DNA from: Actinomycetes bacterium
Lineage (GTDB): Bacteria > Actinomycetota > Actinomycetes > Propionibacteriales > Nocardioidaceae
DNA length: 56,340 nucleotides
Direction of reading: 5' to 3'
Assembly: GCA_023396115.1 (NCBI GenBank)
Contig: JAEWXC010000046.1
Location: forward strand, 1-56,340
The position numbers and the translations under genes are program-made. The stretch's first letter is position 1. The number at the start of each line of letters is the position of its first letter. Below the pieces are notes generated by a model that ran no database searches, was not told where the DNA came from, and saw only the letters and a list, made by a program, of their open reading frames with translations. Below are positions 32,524-41,433 of this stretch, one piece after another.

Positions 32524-35500
32524 CCGAGACCCTGCTGGAGACCGGCGACGACGCGATGGTGAGCAACCAGTTCCGCATCGAGCTGGTCCAGATCCTCAAC
32601 TGGGGCGGCTACGCGGGGCTGCACGAGATGCCGGTGGGCCACCAGGGCACCGCCATCCTCGGCCCCACCGGCATGGGCAAGTCGACCATCCTCGACGCGA
32701 TGGCCGCGGTCATCATGCCGAACCCGCAGGAGTTCAACCGGGCCGCCCGCGACGACGGCGGCAAGAAGGCCGAACGGACCGTCTACTCCTACGCGCGCGG
32801 CAAGACCGACGACGTCAAGGACGCCACCTCCCAGGCCACCACCACCCAGTACCTGCGTCCTGTCGGGACCGCGTTCCCGACCGGCGCCGCGATCACCTGG
32901 CGCTCCGACCTGGGCGAGCAGGTCACCGCCGTCCGGATCGCCTGGGTGGGTGCGGACACCTCCACCCAGGAGGAGCTCAACTCGGCCACGGTCTACCTGC
33001 TGGTCGAGGGCGAGTTCGGGCTTTCCCGGCTCAGCGAGGTCGAGCCCAGCCGCGGCGCCCGCTCGCCGCTCACCGAATCGGCCCTGCGGCAGCTGGCCGA
33101 CGGCCCGCACGACCTGGTCACCTCCTCGCAGCCGACCCTGCGCGCCCGGTTCTGCCGACGCCTGGGCATCGGCGGCAGTGAGGAGTCGCAGCTCAAGGCG
33201 CTCACCCTGCTGCGCCGGGCACAGGCCTCCAAGGGCATCTTCTCGATCAGCGACCTGTTCAAGGAGTTCGTGCTCAACGAGCCGCTCGCGCTCTCCCGCT
33301 GGGAGACCACGCTCAGCGCCTACCGGGAGGCCTCGGCCCTCTACGACGTCTTCGAGGTGGCCCGCAAGCGCCTGGAGATCCTGGCCGACGTGCCGGTCCA
33401 GGCCGAGCGCTACTCCGCGGCCATGGAGGCCGCGACCGAGAAGCGCAAACTGCACCTGACCAGCGACGACGCCCCGCACTCGCGGCTGGACCTGTGGCAC
33501 GCCGAGCGGATCGAGAAGTGGGCCGTCGAGAAGGTCGAGCTCAACCGGGTCGCTCGCGCCGAGACCGAGCGTGAGCGGGCCGCGGCGGCCACCGAGGCAC
33601 GCGCCGCGCAGCAGCGCTGGGAGTCGGCCGCCGACCAGATCGTCGCCCTGGGCGGCGACCGGTCCACCCTGGTCCGCACCCAGCTCGACGCTGCCCGTGC
33701 CGCCTCCGAGCGGGTCGAGTCCGACCGCCGCTCGTTCGGTGGCCGGCTGGCCCAAGTGGGCCTCGGTCTGCCCGACACCGCCGAGCAGATGGACGACCTG
33801 CTGGCCACGATGGCCGAGAAGCGGGAGCAGTTCGTCCTCGAACGGACCCTGGACACCGAGCAGACCCAGCAGCTGGCTGCCCGGGTGGTCGACCTCAACC
33901 AGCAGCTGACCCGCCGCCAGCGCGACCTGGACTCGTTCCGTCGCCGCCGCTCCAACGTGCCCGAGGACGCCGACGCCCGGCGCCGCTCCATCGCGGCCGG
34001 GGCCGGGGTGCCGGTGGAGAGCCTGCGCTACCTGGGCGAGCTGGTCGAGGTCGAGCACGAGCACCGCGGCTGGAGCGTGGCCATCGAGCGGGTGCTCGGG
34101 GCGACCGCCCGCCAGCTGCTCGTCGACGTCGACGACTTCGCCGCGGTGCGCCGTCACGTCAACGAGAACGACATGCGCGGGTCGATCACCCTGGTCCCCG
34201 CCCAGACCGGCACCACCGCCCGCCGCCGGCCGATCCCCGGCACCGTGCCGGCGATGCTGCGCTTCGACACCGCCAGCCCGTTCCACGGCTGGCTGGTCGA
34301 CGAGCTGGTCGACGACGCCTCGGTGCTCTGCGTGGAACGCACCGAGGACCTCGACGCGTCCCGTCCGGCCTCGGTGAAGGGCGCCGTGACCCGCCAGGGC
34401 ATGCGGACCTTGGGCCGCAACCGGGTGACCAAGGACGACCGGCGCGGGATCGCGTCGTGGATCGGCCTGGACAACTCGATGCGGGTCACCGAGATCACCG
34501 GCGAGATCGAGGACCTGACCCGGCGGATCGAGGCCGCCAAGCGGGCCTACGACACCCACCAGCACGGCACCGAGGACCGGCGCCGCCAGATCGACCTGCT
34601 GGCCGACCTGGAGCAGACCGACTGGCGCAGCATCGACCTGGACCCGCACCGCGAGCGGATCCGTGCCCTGGAGAGCGAGCTCGCGGCGTTCGCCACCGAC
34701 GAGCCGGCGATCACCGAGCTGACCCGGGCGATGGAGGCGCACGCCGAGGCCCGCGCCCGGGCCGAGGCACGGGCCGAGACCTGCCAGGTGAAGCTGCGCG
34801 ACCTGGACCGGATCTGGGGCGAGCTGGTCGAGGCCGAGGACGCCGCCCGCGACGTCATCGCCGAGACCGACCCGCTGACCCAGGCCGAACGGGTCTTCCT
34901 GGGCCAGCTCGCGTTCACCGCCCCGCACGAGGCCAAGGACGTCGAGCGGTCCCGCCGCGCGGCCCTGGACGCCCTGCGCGAGCAGGCCGCCACCCACGAC
35001 CTCCAGGTCGAGCAGGGTGAGCTGCTGCTGGTGCGCACCTTCGAGCGGTACCTGGACTACGACCCGGGGGCGGAGTTCGACGCCTCGATCGACTCGCTGC
35101 CGGCGGTCCTGGAGGTGCACCGCACCCTGCTCGGCGACGACCTGCCGCGCGCCAAGTCCGACTGGCTGGCCAAGGCCGGGGCGTCGATGACCGAGTCGCT
35201 GCGGTCGCTGCTGACCCAGATCAGCGACGACGCGCACGTCATCCGCCGCGGCATCCGCCCGATCAACGAGGTGCTGGCCGGGATCGAGTTCCGCCGCTCC
35301 TCGACCCTGGAGATCGAGGCCGTGCTGAGCGAGAACGGCGACCTGCGCGAGTTCCGCCGGGTGCTGGGCAAGCACACCAAGGTCGACCCCGACGCCCCCG
35401 AGGACGCCGTGGCGGACGAGGCGACGATCGAGAAGCGGTTCCTGGCGCTGCGCCGGGACCTGGCCCGGCTCGACGAGCAGACCCGGGCCGGCGAGGCCTG

Positions 35501-35942
35501 GCGGCACCGGGTGCTGGACGCCCGCGAGCACGTCCAGTTCCGGGCCGTGGAGCACCGCGAGGACGGCGCGCAGGTGGTGCACACCGGCGTCGGCGGCAAG
35601 TCCGGTGGTGAGGGCCAGGAGCTGATCGCGTTCGTGCTCGGCGCCGCGCTGCGCTACCGCCTCGGCCACGGTGCCGACCACCGGCCCTCCTACGCGCCGG
35701 TGGTGCTCGACGAGGGGTTCGTCAAGGCCGACACCGAGTACACCGGCCGTGCCCTGGCCGCGCTGCGCGGGCTCGGCTTCCAGCTGATCATCGGCGCCCC
35801 CCGGGACAAGGTGACCGCCTTCGAGGCGCACGTGGACTCGGTGGCCTACATCAACCGGGACCCGAACCGGGTCGGCGGCGTGCGGATCTACCCGCTCACC
35901 ATCGCCGAGGCGGTCGCGCTGGGCCAGGTCGACTCCGTCTGA
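32520..35942 (+). CDS. jetC: Wadjet/Mks SMC-like ATPase (JetC)
   Basis: This 1140-aa SMC/MukB-type ATPase has a Walker A GPTGMGKST at residues 48-56, long charged coiled coils around 280-480 and 640-790 with a hinge-like part between, a signature-like KSGGEGQELIAF near 1026 and Walker B VVLDEGF near 1060. All ATPase motifs look intact, so DNA loop extrusion is plausible. It starts at ATG 32520. In Wadjet systems a jetD gene for a Toprim-type nuclease normally follows; none is present downstream here. Confidence 0.92.
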   Translation: MTETLLETGDDAMVSNQFRIELVQILNWGGYAGLHEMPVGHQGTAILGPTGMGKSTILDAMAAVIMPNPQEFNRAARDDGGKKAERTVYSYARGKTDDVKDATSQATTTQYLRPVGTAFPTGAAITWRSDLGEQVTAVRIAWVGADTSTQEELNSATVYLLVEGEFGLSRLSEVEPSRGARSPLTESALRQLADGPHDLVTSSQPTLRARFCRRLGIGGSEESQLKALTLLRRAQASKGIFSISDLFKEFVLNEPLALSRWETTLSAYREASALYDVFEVARKRLEILADVPVQAERYSAAMEAATEKRKLHLTSDDAPHSRLDLWHAERIEKWAVEKVELNRVARAETERERAAAATEARAAQQRWESAADQIVALGGDRSTLVRTQLDAARAASERVESDRRSFGGRLAQVGLGLPDTAEQMDDLLATMAEKREQFVLERTLDTEQTQQLAARVVDLNQQLTRRQRDLDSFRRRRSNVPEDADARRRSIAAGAGVPVESLRYLGELVEVEHEHRGWSVAIERVLGATARQLLVDVDDFAAVRRHVNENDMRGSITLVPAQTGTTARRRPIPGTVPAMLRFDTASPFHGWLVDELVDDASVLCVERTEDLDASRPASVKGAVTRQGMRTLGRNRVTKDDRRGIASWIGLDNSMRVTEITGEIEDLTRRIEAAKRAYDTHQHGTEDRRRQIDLLADLEQTDWRSIDLDPHRERIRALESELAAFATDEPAITELTRAMEAHAEARARAEARAETCQVKLRDLDRIWGELVEAEDAARDVIAETDPLTQAERVFLGQLAFTAPHEAKDVERSRRAALDALREQAATHDLQVEQGELLLVRTFERYLDYDPGAEFDASIDSLPAVLEVHRTLLGDDLPRAKSDWLAKAGASMTESLRSLLTQISDDAHVIRRGIRPINEVLAGIEFRRSSTLEIEAVLSENGDLREFRRVLGKHTKVDPDAPEDAVADEATIEKRFLALRRDLARLDEQTRAGEAWRHRVLDAREHVQFRAVEHREDGAQVVHTGVGGKSGGEGQELIAFVLGAALRYRLGHGADHRPSYAPVVLDEGFVKADTEYTGRALAALRGLGFQLIIGAPRDKVTAFEAHVDSVAYINRDPNRVGGVRIYPLTIAEAVALGQVDSV

Positions 35943-36116
35943 GCCCGGCTGCAGGCTCAAGGTTTCCTCAGGACCGGGACGCGGTGGACCCGGCGGTGCC
36001 AGCGTACGCCCCTACGGCCTCTCGCCAGCGCCTCGCCCGACAAGGTGCAGTACGTGCTCGGGTCCGGCGGTGGTGGTGGCGGCGAGAAGCGCGTGCGCAC
36101 CATCGAGACCTGCTGA
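35943..36116 (+). other. open frame remnant after jetC
   Basis: The jetC frame stays open for 57 codons after its stop, to TGA at 36114-36116. The end reads ASPDKVQYVLGSGGGGGGEK, then RVRTIETC. No good start or RBS is seen. It may be the tail of a deleted gene or chance. It does not resemble the C-terminus of a JetD nuclease. The rest of 36117-36406 holds only the two hairpins and no gene. Confidence 0.3.
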
Positions 36117-36165
36117 GAGCCTCGGCCCGCCAGCACGTCCTCACCGGTGCGCCTGGATGGACAGG

Positions 36166-36230
36166 TACCAATACCCCACATCTGTGGGGAATTGGTAGGT
36201 GTGCGAGTGATGCTTCACTCGCACACCTAC
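36166..36230. repeat. two overlapping strong hairpins
   Basis: Hairpin 1 pairs 36166-36180 (TACCAATACCCCACA) with 36183-36197, one mismatch, 2-base loop. Hairpin 2 pairs GTAGGTGTGCGAGTGA (36195-36210) perfectly with TCACTCGCACACCTAC (36215-36230), loop TGCT. They share 36195-36197, so the full stems exclude each other. Possible roles are terminator, structured RNA or the scar of a mobile element. Confidence 0.8.
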
Positions 36231-36406
36231 AGAATCGCCGTGCGGCATCCCGATCCACGTCCGATGCGGTGCAGGTCAGGAGACCCTCCGCGTGCCGAGC
36301 CACCCCTCCGATGCCGCTCGCGACGCGGCCGGTGGGTGGATCGGGCTGAGCCCGGTCCACGGACCCGGCACTGGCCACCGGCCGCCCGGGTGGCTGGCAT
36401 CGCCGG

Positions 36407-37081
36407 ATGCTCCAGGGGGTGCTGGGTGATCTGCTCGCGGACGTGCTCCGCGCGGTCGGGGCGAGCCCGCACGGCCGGGCCGTGGTCGGCGTCGACGGGG
36501 TCGATGGCGCCGGCAAGAGCACCTTCGCCGACCTGCTCGCCGAGGCCCTCACGGCCCGTGTCGAAGCGTCTCGTCTGCGTGTGGTGCGGGTCAGCACCGA
36601 CGACCACCTGCACCCCTCGGGACTGCGCTACCGGCGCGGAAGGGACTCCCCGACCGGGTTCTTCGAGGACTCCTACGACCTGACGTCGATCCGGGTCCGG
36701 GTGCTGGACTCCTTCCGTGCCGAGGGCCGTTGGGTGCGCCGCATCCACGACCTGGCCACCGACCGTGCGGTGGAGCCGTTCTCGGAGCACTCGCCCGAAC
36801 CCACCGTGCTGGTGCTGGACGGACCTTTCCTGCACCGCGACGAACTGGTGGACGCCCTGGATGTGGGGATCTTCCTGGACGTCCCGTTCGAGGTCAGCGT
36901 CGCCCGGATGGCTGCCCGAGACGGGTCCCACCCTGACCCGGAGCACCCGTCGGTGCAGCGGTACGTGGAGGGGCAGCGGATCTACCTGCGCCGGTGCCGG
37001 CCGCGGGAGCGGGCGCGCTGGCTGCTCGACCACACCGGACGCCCCGACTCCCCGGTGGTGCTGCGCGGCCCCGACGTCTGA
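36407..37081 (+). CDS. uridine-kinase-like P-loop protein
   Basis: This 224-aa P-loop kinase has Walker A GVDGVDGAGKST ending near residue 39, then VRVSTDDHLHPSG and a DGPFLHRDEL segment as in uridine kinase/phosphoribulokinase-family proteins. The substrate is not defined by the sequence. The ATG at 36407 has a weak RBS. It follows the jetABC operon in the same direction after the hairpins, so it is probably a separate unit. Confidence 0.82.
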   Translation: MLQGVLGDLLADVLRAVGASPHGRAVVGVDGVDGAGKSTFADLLAEALTARVEASRLRVVRVSTDDHLHPSGLRYRRGRDSPTGFFEDSYDLTSIRVRVLDSFRAEGRWVRRIHDLATDRAVEPFSEHSPEPTVLVLDGPFLHRDELVDALDVGIFLDVPFEVSVARMAARDGSHPDPEHPSVQRYVEGQRIYLRRCRPRERARWLLDHTGRPDSPVVLRGPDV

Positions 37082-37113
37082 GACCCAAGCCGAGCCGGCG
37101 CTGGCCTGAGCGC

Positions 37114-37251
37114 GTGAGCAGGAGACCAGCGGCCGAGCCGGTGCACCGCGCTGCGGCCCTGCTCGCCGCCGAGGCGGACCTGTGGACGGTCGGCACCGCG
37201 TTCGCCCCGGGGACACTGGTGCTGCTCCTGCTGGTGCTCGCCAAGTCCTGA
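37114..37251 (+). CDS. small hypothetical protein
   Basis: This is a possible 45-aa protein from GTG 37114. It has an amphipathic start (VHRAAALLAAEADLW) and a C-terminal membrane helix (FAPGTLVLLLLVLAK). The spacing after the kinase stop is 32 bp. There is no recognised family and the call is weak. Confidence 0.35.
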   Translation: MSRRPAAEPVHRAAALLAAEADLWTVGTAFAPGTLVLLLLVLAKS

Positions 37252-37269
37252 CCGAGGCCCGACCGGTCG

Positions 37270-38169
37270 TCACGGGGCGGGGCTGATCGGGTAGCCCTCC
37301 CGGCGGAAGTGCTCGATGGCCGGCAGGTGGGTCAGCACGCCGTACTGCTGGACCGGGTAGCCCATCCGCCAGTCGATGACGTACTCCTGACCGTCCAGGT
37401 GGAGCGTCCCCGAGGCCTCGGCCACGTTGCGGTGGGTGCGGTCGAACTCCGCGGGGGAGAACACCAGGCCCTGACCGGGCACTGTCTGGTCGGCAGGACG
37501 CACCCGGGCCAGCTCCGCGGCCCACTCCGACTCGAACTCCGCCCGGGAGGTGATGTTGCGGGAGTCGGCGAACCTGCGCGCCGCCTGTTGGAGCACCTGG
37601 AGCTTGGTGTACCGGCCGTGGTCCTCCCAGCGCCACCTGGAGTGGTCCCGAGCACCCGGGCGGGCCGTCCCGGCGTCGGTCGTGGGCGTCGTGCGGTGCG
37701 CGTCGAGTGCCTTCCCCAGGTCGCCCAGCGCCTCTTCCATGTCGCCCAGCAGTTGGGCCCGGTGCCGTTCGTACCCGTCGGGCAGCGGGCTGGCGGCGCC
37801 GTCCAGCAGCCACATGGCCCGCCACGTCCGCCGCAGTCGTCCAGGGGACGGTGCCGGCTCGGACGGCTCGGGTTCCTTGAGGAGTTCGGTCTTGGCGAAC
37901 ACGCGGTCGTGCAGCCCCCGCAGGTACGCGTGGGCCTCGGACCGTTCCTGCTGTGCACCGGACTCCAGGGTCCGCCTCGCCGCCAGTGCCTCGCTGCTTT
38001 TCAGCTCGTTCAAGATGTCGATGTAGCCGATGTCGCGCTGGATGATGCCGGCTCGCCGGTCGTACCGCTCGGCCGCCTCGGCGCGCCGGTCGGCACGGAA
38101 ACTGAGGATGGTGAGAGTGAATCCGACGGCGGTGATGACCGCACCGAAGATCGTGCCCAGAAGATCCAT
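37270..38169 (-). CDS. membrane-anchored hypothetical protein
   Basis: This 299-aa protein has one N-terminal membrane segment (LGTIFGAVITAVGFTLTILS) with the rest cytoplasmic and helical. The segment RADRRAEAAERYDRRAGIIQ suggests a coiled coil. It has no catalytic motif I recognise. The start is ATG 38169. Topology resembles small membrane-tethered effector or scaffold proteins of defence loci, but nothing specific supports that. Confidence 0.7.
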   Translation of the reverse strand: MDLLGTIFGAVITAVGFTLTILSFRADRRAEAAERYDRRAGIIQRDIGYIDILNELKSSEALAARRTLESGAQQERSEAHAYLRGLHDRVFAKTELLKEPEPSEPAPSPGRLRRTWRAMWLLDGAASPLPDGYERHRAQLLGDMEEALGDLGKALDAHRTTPTTDAGTARPGARDHSRWRWEDHGRYTKLQVLQQAARRFADSRNITSRAEFESEWAAELARVRPADQTVPGQGLVFSPAEFDRTHRNVAEASGTLHLDGQEYVIDWRMGYPVQQYGVLTHLPAIEHFRREGYPISPAP

Positions 38170-38264
38170 GGGAACCCCCGCAGAGAATGTGTCGAGATCG
38201 TGGTGTCGCGCCGGTGCACGCCTCGGAGGGCGGGTCCCGGACGTGCCGGACGTGCCGGACCGGC

Positions 38265-38852
38265 TCAGGTGGTGAGGCGCCGGCGCACGTCGTCGCAGAA
38301 CGCCCGCGCCTGGGTCGTGCTTCCCTGGGCGGTGCAGGCCAGCACGGTGCCGGACTTGTCCTGGAGCATGAACTGCGCGCTGCTCCGGCGTCCCTCGGTG
38401 GTGGGGATGACTCCGTAGGTCCAGCCCGGCGCCTTGATCCGCTTCCAGCCCTTGGGCAGGGTGCCGGGATCGGCCGACAACGGCTCCTGGTCCTGGGTGG
38501 TGTAGACGGTGAACGACCCGTCGGCGCACTGGACGTGCCCGCCGTCCTCGCCGAGCGTCTCCAGGGTGCCGCCCAGGGCGGAGCAGTCCCGGGCCGAGAG
38601 CATCCGGACCCCACCCTTCTCCTGCGCCACCGGCGGCGAGGTTTCCACCGACGTGGTGGCGTCGGTGGTGGCCGACGGCTCCGGCTCCGCGGTGTTGGCC
38701 GGCGAGCTGGGCGCGGCGGAGGTGGGGGCGCTGCTGGTCGCGCCGGTCGGGCTGCTCGGGGCGGTGTCGGGTTCGCCGCCACCACCGCAGCCGGTGAGCG
38801 CCACCATGCCGGCGGCCGCGACCACGAGGGCGACCCTGACCTGCTGCTTCAT
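38265..38852 (-). CDS. lipoprotein, hypothetical
   Basis: This 195-aa protein has a lipoprotein signal with lipobox ALTGC (Cys22), a Ser/Thr/Pro/Ala-rich linker to about residue 80 and a small C-terminal domain with four cysteines (SARDCSALGG, GHVQCADGSF, VLACTAQG, ARAFCDDV). It starts at ATG 38852. It is probably anchored on the outer face of the membrane. Function is unknown. Confidence 0.78.
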   Translation of the reverse strand: MKQQVRVALVVAAAGMVALTGCGGGGEPDTAPSSPTGATSSAPTSAAPSSPANTAEPEPSATTDATTSVETSPPVAQEKGGVRMLSARDCSALGGTLETLGEDGGHVQCADGSFTVYTTQDQEPLSADPGTLPKGWKRIKAPGWTYGVIPTTEGRRSSAQFMLQDKSGTVLACTAQGSTTQARAFCDDVRRRLTT

Positions 38853-38968
38853 GCTGCTCCGTTCGACGTCGGGACCGGTGCGCCCGGCCGGCGCCCCAGA
38901 GTAGGGCGGATGCCCGACTTCGGCGCCGGGTTCGGCCGAACCCGGCGCTGGTGTCGTGGCCGGGAGGC

Positions 38969-39442
38969 TCAGATCGGCAGGTCGAGCACGACGATCAGCA
39001 GCAGCCCGACCAGCGCCGCCAGGACGGCGAAGCCGGCGAAGACCACGCCCATCACGAGCTGCAGCGCCGGCAGGGCGCCGCGCATGCTGTGGCCGACCAG
39101 CTCGATCCGGTCCGGGGCCGCGGGGTCCACCATGATCTGGCGGACGTCGCCGACCTGGGCGGGGGCGGGCTTGGAGCCGGTGATCGTGGCAGCGCGCCGG
39201 GGCTGGCCGTCGGGACCGGTGAACTCCAGCACCGGGTGGAAGACGGTGACCGTGCGCAGGCTGCCGCGGCCGGGGGTGTTGATCTGGGACTGGTCCAGTG
39301 CGACCACGGTGCCGGTCGTGGTGAGGCTGCGCCGTTCGAAGTCCCGCTGGGCCCGCCGGGTCCCGGCGCCGGTGCGGAACATCGCCACCGAGGCGGCCGC
39401 CAGACCCAGCACGACGAGCAGGAAGATCAGTCCGGCCGGCAT
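38969..39442 (-). CDS. DUF3592-like membrane protein
   Basis: This 157-aa protein has membrane segments at both ends (LIFLLVVLGLAAASVAMF and FAGFAVLAALVGLLLIVVL). The middle part (TGTVVALDQSQ, FHPVLEFTGPDGQ, VGDVRQIMVDPAAPDRIEL) matches the DUF3592 pattern. Function is unknown. It starts at ATG 39442. Confidence 0.78.
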   Translation of the reverse strand: MPAGLIFLLVVLGLAAASVAMFRTGAGTRRAQRDFERRSLTTTGTVVALDQSQINTPGRGSLRTVTVFHPVLEFTGPDGQPRRAATITGSKPAPAQVGDVRQIMVDPAAPDRIELVGHSMRGALPALQLVMGVVFAGFAVLAALVGLLLIVVLDLPI

Positions 39443-39503
39443 GCGGCACCACCTTCGGTCGGGTTCGAGGTCACCTGCGCTCCCTTCCCGGTCGGCCGGG
39501 TGC

Positions 39504-40433
39504 TCAACCGTCCCAGCCGCCCAGACCCTGCCACGGGTCCTGACGCACCATCAGCCGCGGCAGGTGCAGGCTGACGCCGTCGGTCGAGGCCAGCGGCGTC
39601 AACCGCTCCACGGTCCGGCCCAGGTCGTCGCCCACGTAGGGCAGGGCCCGCAGCGGCTCGTCGAGTCCGTGGAAGAAGTCGTCGTGGTGGAAGAGCACCA
39701 CCCGTCGGGCACCCACCGCCCGGACCACCTCGTTCCAGTAGGCCCGCACGTGCTCGACGCTGAGCTTGCCCAGCTGTCCCACCCCCAGGTACACCACCTG
39801 CGCCTGCAGTCCGGTGAGGGCACCGGGCACGAAGCTGGCACTGCCCTGGATCAGCATCCGACGCCCGGTGGGGTGCTCCACGTGCACGGACCAGGCCTCG
39901 CCGCACCGGTAGGCAGTCGACCGCACCGGCGGCACCACGGGCGCGGTGATCTCCCCGGGGAAGCGGTCCGGCTCGCTGTGCCGACCCGGGTGCACCGAGA
40001 CCGTCCACGCGCCGGCCGGCACGCTGGACCGGGCCGCCACGCGTTGCATCTGGTGCTCGGCCAGCCCCCCGCCACGACCCACGTTCAGGGTCGACTCGCC
40101 CCCGACCAGCAGGGCACCGGTGCGCTGCGCGACCACCGCCGCATCCATCACGTGGTCGTAGTGGCTGTGCACGGGCAGCAGCACCCGGACCCGGTCCGCC
40201 CCCAGGGCGTCCAACCCGCGCTCGATCCGCTCCTGGTCCGGGCGGATCCGGCGCAGCCCCACCTTGCGCATCGAGGGGCGGGAGAAGAACCCGTCGGTGA
40301 GGAACTGGTCGGTGCCGTCGTCGAGCAGCAGGGTCGCCACGCCTCCCCAGGTGACCGAGAAGCTCCCGGTGGCCGCCGGCAGCGTGTCGAGGTGGTCGAA
40401 GTCGGCCAGGTCGGGGCGGGTGCGCAGGATCAC
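39504..40433 (-). CDS. MBL-fold metallo-hydrolase
   Basis: This 309-aa protein has the metal-binding motif VHSHYDHVMD near residue 91 and later ligand candidates GSASF and FHHDDFFHG, as in UlaG-like lactonases. The first half (WGGVATLLLDDGTDQFLTDG) is the usual beta-lactamase-fold start. Substrate unknown. Convergent genes do not overlap it. Confidence 0.83.
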   Translation of the reverse strand: MILRTRPDLADFDHLDTLPAATGSFSVTWGGVATLLLDDGTDQFLTDGFFSRPSMRKVGLRRIRPDQERIERGLDALGADRVRVLLPVHSHYDHVMDAAVVAQRTGALLVGGESTLNVGRGGGLAEHQMQRVAARSSVPAGAWTVSVHPGRHSEPDRFPGEITAPVVPPVRSTAYRCGEAWSVHVEHPTGRRMLIQGSASFVPGALTGLQAQVVYLGVGQLGKLSVEHVRAYWNEVVRAVGARRVVLFHHDDFFHGLDEPLRALPYVGDDLGRTVERLTPLASTDGVSLHLPRLMVRQDPWQGLGGWDG

Positions 40434-40514
40434 GTCCTCAACCTAGAGGTTGCCGCCCCGGGGCCGGGGAAATCCGGTGGGCCGGCCGCCCGGGTCTCTG
40501 CTGGGATGGTGCCC

Positions 40515-41066
40515 ATGACTCCTCCCACCCGCCTGCACACCCCCACCGTCGAGCTCGCCGAGGAGTGGATGGCCTGCGTCGCCGACTTCGCCGGCACCGC
40601 GATGGACGGGTCGGGCAGCTGGGCGGTGACGGACTTCGGTCCGGACCGGGCCAGCCTGGAGGCGCTGCTGGAGATGGTGCGCACCGAGGGCGACACCACC
40701 CGGGACCTGGGCCCGGACCGGGTGCACAGCGACTACTGGTGGATCACCACCGACGGCCCCGACGGCACCTCGCCCGAGGTGGTGGGTTTCGTGGCGGTAC
40801 GGCACAGCATCGACACCGCCAACGGCTTCCTGCGTCGCCAGGGCGGCCACATCGGCTACTCGGTGGCACCCGCGCACCGCCGCCGCGGCCACGCCGGCCG
40901 GGCGCTGGCCCTGGCCCTGGACCGGGCCCGGGAACTGGGCATCGAGAAGGCCCTGGTCACCTGCGCCGACGACAACGCCGGCTCGGCGGCCACCATCGAG
41001 AAGAACGGCGGTGTCCTGGAGGACGTCCTGGACGGCACCCGGCGGTACTGGATCGACCTGAACTGA
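40515..41066 (+). CDS. GNAT-family N-acetyltransferase
   Basis: This 183-aa protein has the acetyl-CoA loop IGYSVAPAHRRRGHAGRALA and the later motif VTCADDNAGSAATIEKNGGV, characteristic of GNAT enzymes. ATG 40515 is chosen; ATG 40506 is in frame. The acceptor is unknown, possibly a small molecule or aminoglycoside-like compound. Confidence 0.85.
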   Translation: MTPPTRLHTPTVELAEEWMACVADFAGTAMDGSGSWAVTDFGPDRASLEALLEMVRTEGDTTRDLGPDRVHSDYWWITTDGPDGTSPEVVGFVAVRHSIDTANGFLRRQGGHIGYSVAPAHRRRGHAGRALALALDRARELGIEKALVTCADDNAGSAATIEKNGGVLEDVLDGTRRYWIDLN

Positions 41067-41433
41067 GCAGGAGACGCGGGGGAGAGCGGGCTCATCGGGA
41101 ACTCGCCGTCCGATCGTCGAACGGGTCGAGGCGTCGGGACCGAAGGAGAAGGCCGCCCACGTCCCACACCCTCCACGTCGGTGTCGATGTCGGGCTGATC
41201 TCGACCCTCCGGCTCCGCTCCGACCCGATCAGCCAGGCCGAGGAGGACCTGCCCGCCCGGGTCGCGGGTGTGTCCGAGCCCGCCCCGGCCCGCCGGTGAG
41301 ATCGGTGTCCGGGGGACCGTTCGCCGCGGACCTGGACCGGATCGGTGGGTTGGCCGCCGGGCTGCCCGGGATCGGCCTGGCCGAGGTCGACGCGGCCGCT
41401 CGGCGGAGGGCACCGACCTGCCAGACTGTCCCG
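41067..41433. other. intergenic stretch, no supported gene
   Basis: This stretch is open in several frames but has no RBS-supported start or recognisable product. It contains an 8-bp inverted repeat GGCTGATC (41193-41200) / GATCAGCC (41227-41234). A GTG at 41296 could extend the next gene upstream by 46 codons. Confidence 0.4.

Noticed and set aside
32412..35960. 1182-codon open frame on the minus strand
   Set aside because: It is antisense to jetC, whose ATPase motifs are clear. High GC keeps the opposite frame open, and the translation is low-complexity.
35943..36406. Degraded jetD
   Set aside because: No frame shows similarity that I can recognise to the DUF3322/DUF2220 nuclease, and the interval is too short for most of the gene.
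36227..38785. 852-codon minus-strand frame joining several genes
   Set aside because: It is antisense to the kinase gene and only partly in frame with real minus-strand genes; no coherent protein results.
40565..41299. Plus-strand frame overlapping the acetyltransferase
   Set aside because: Its first 500 bases are a shifted reading of the GNAT gene; the remainder has no start signal.
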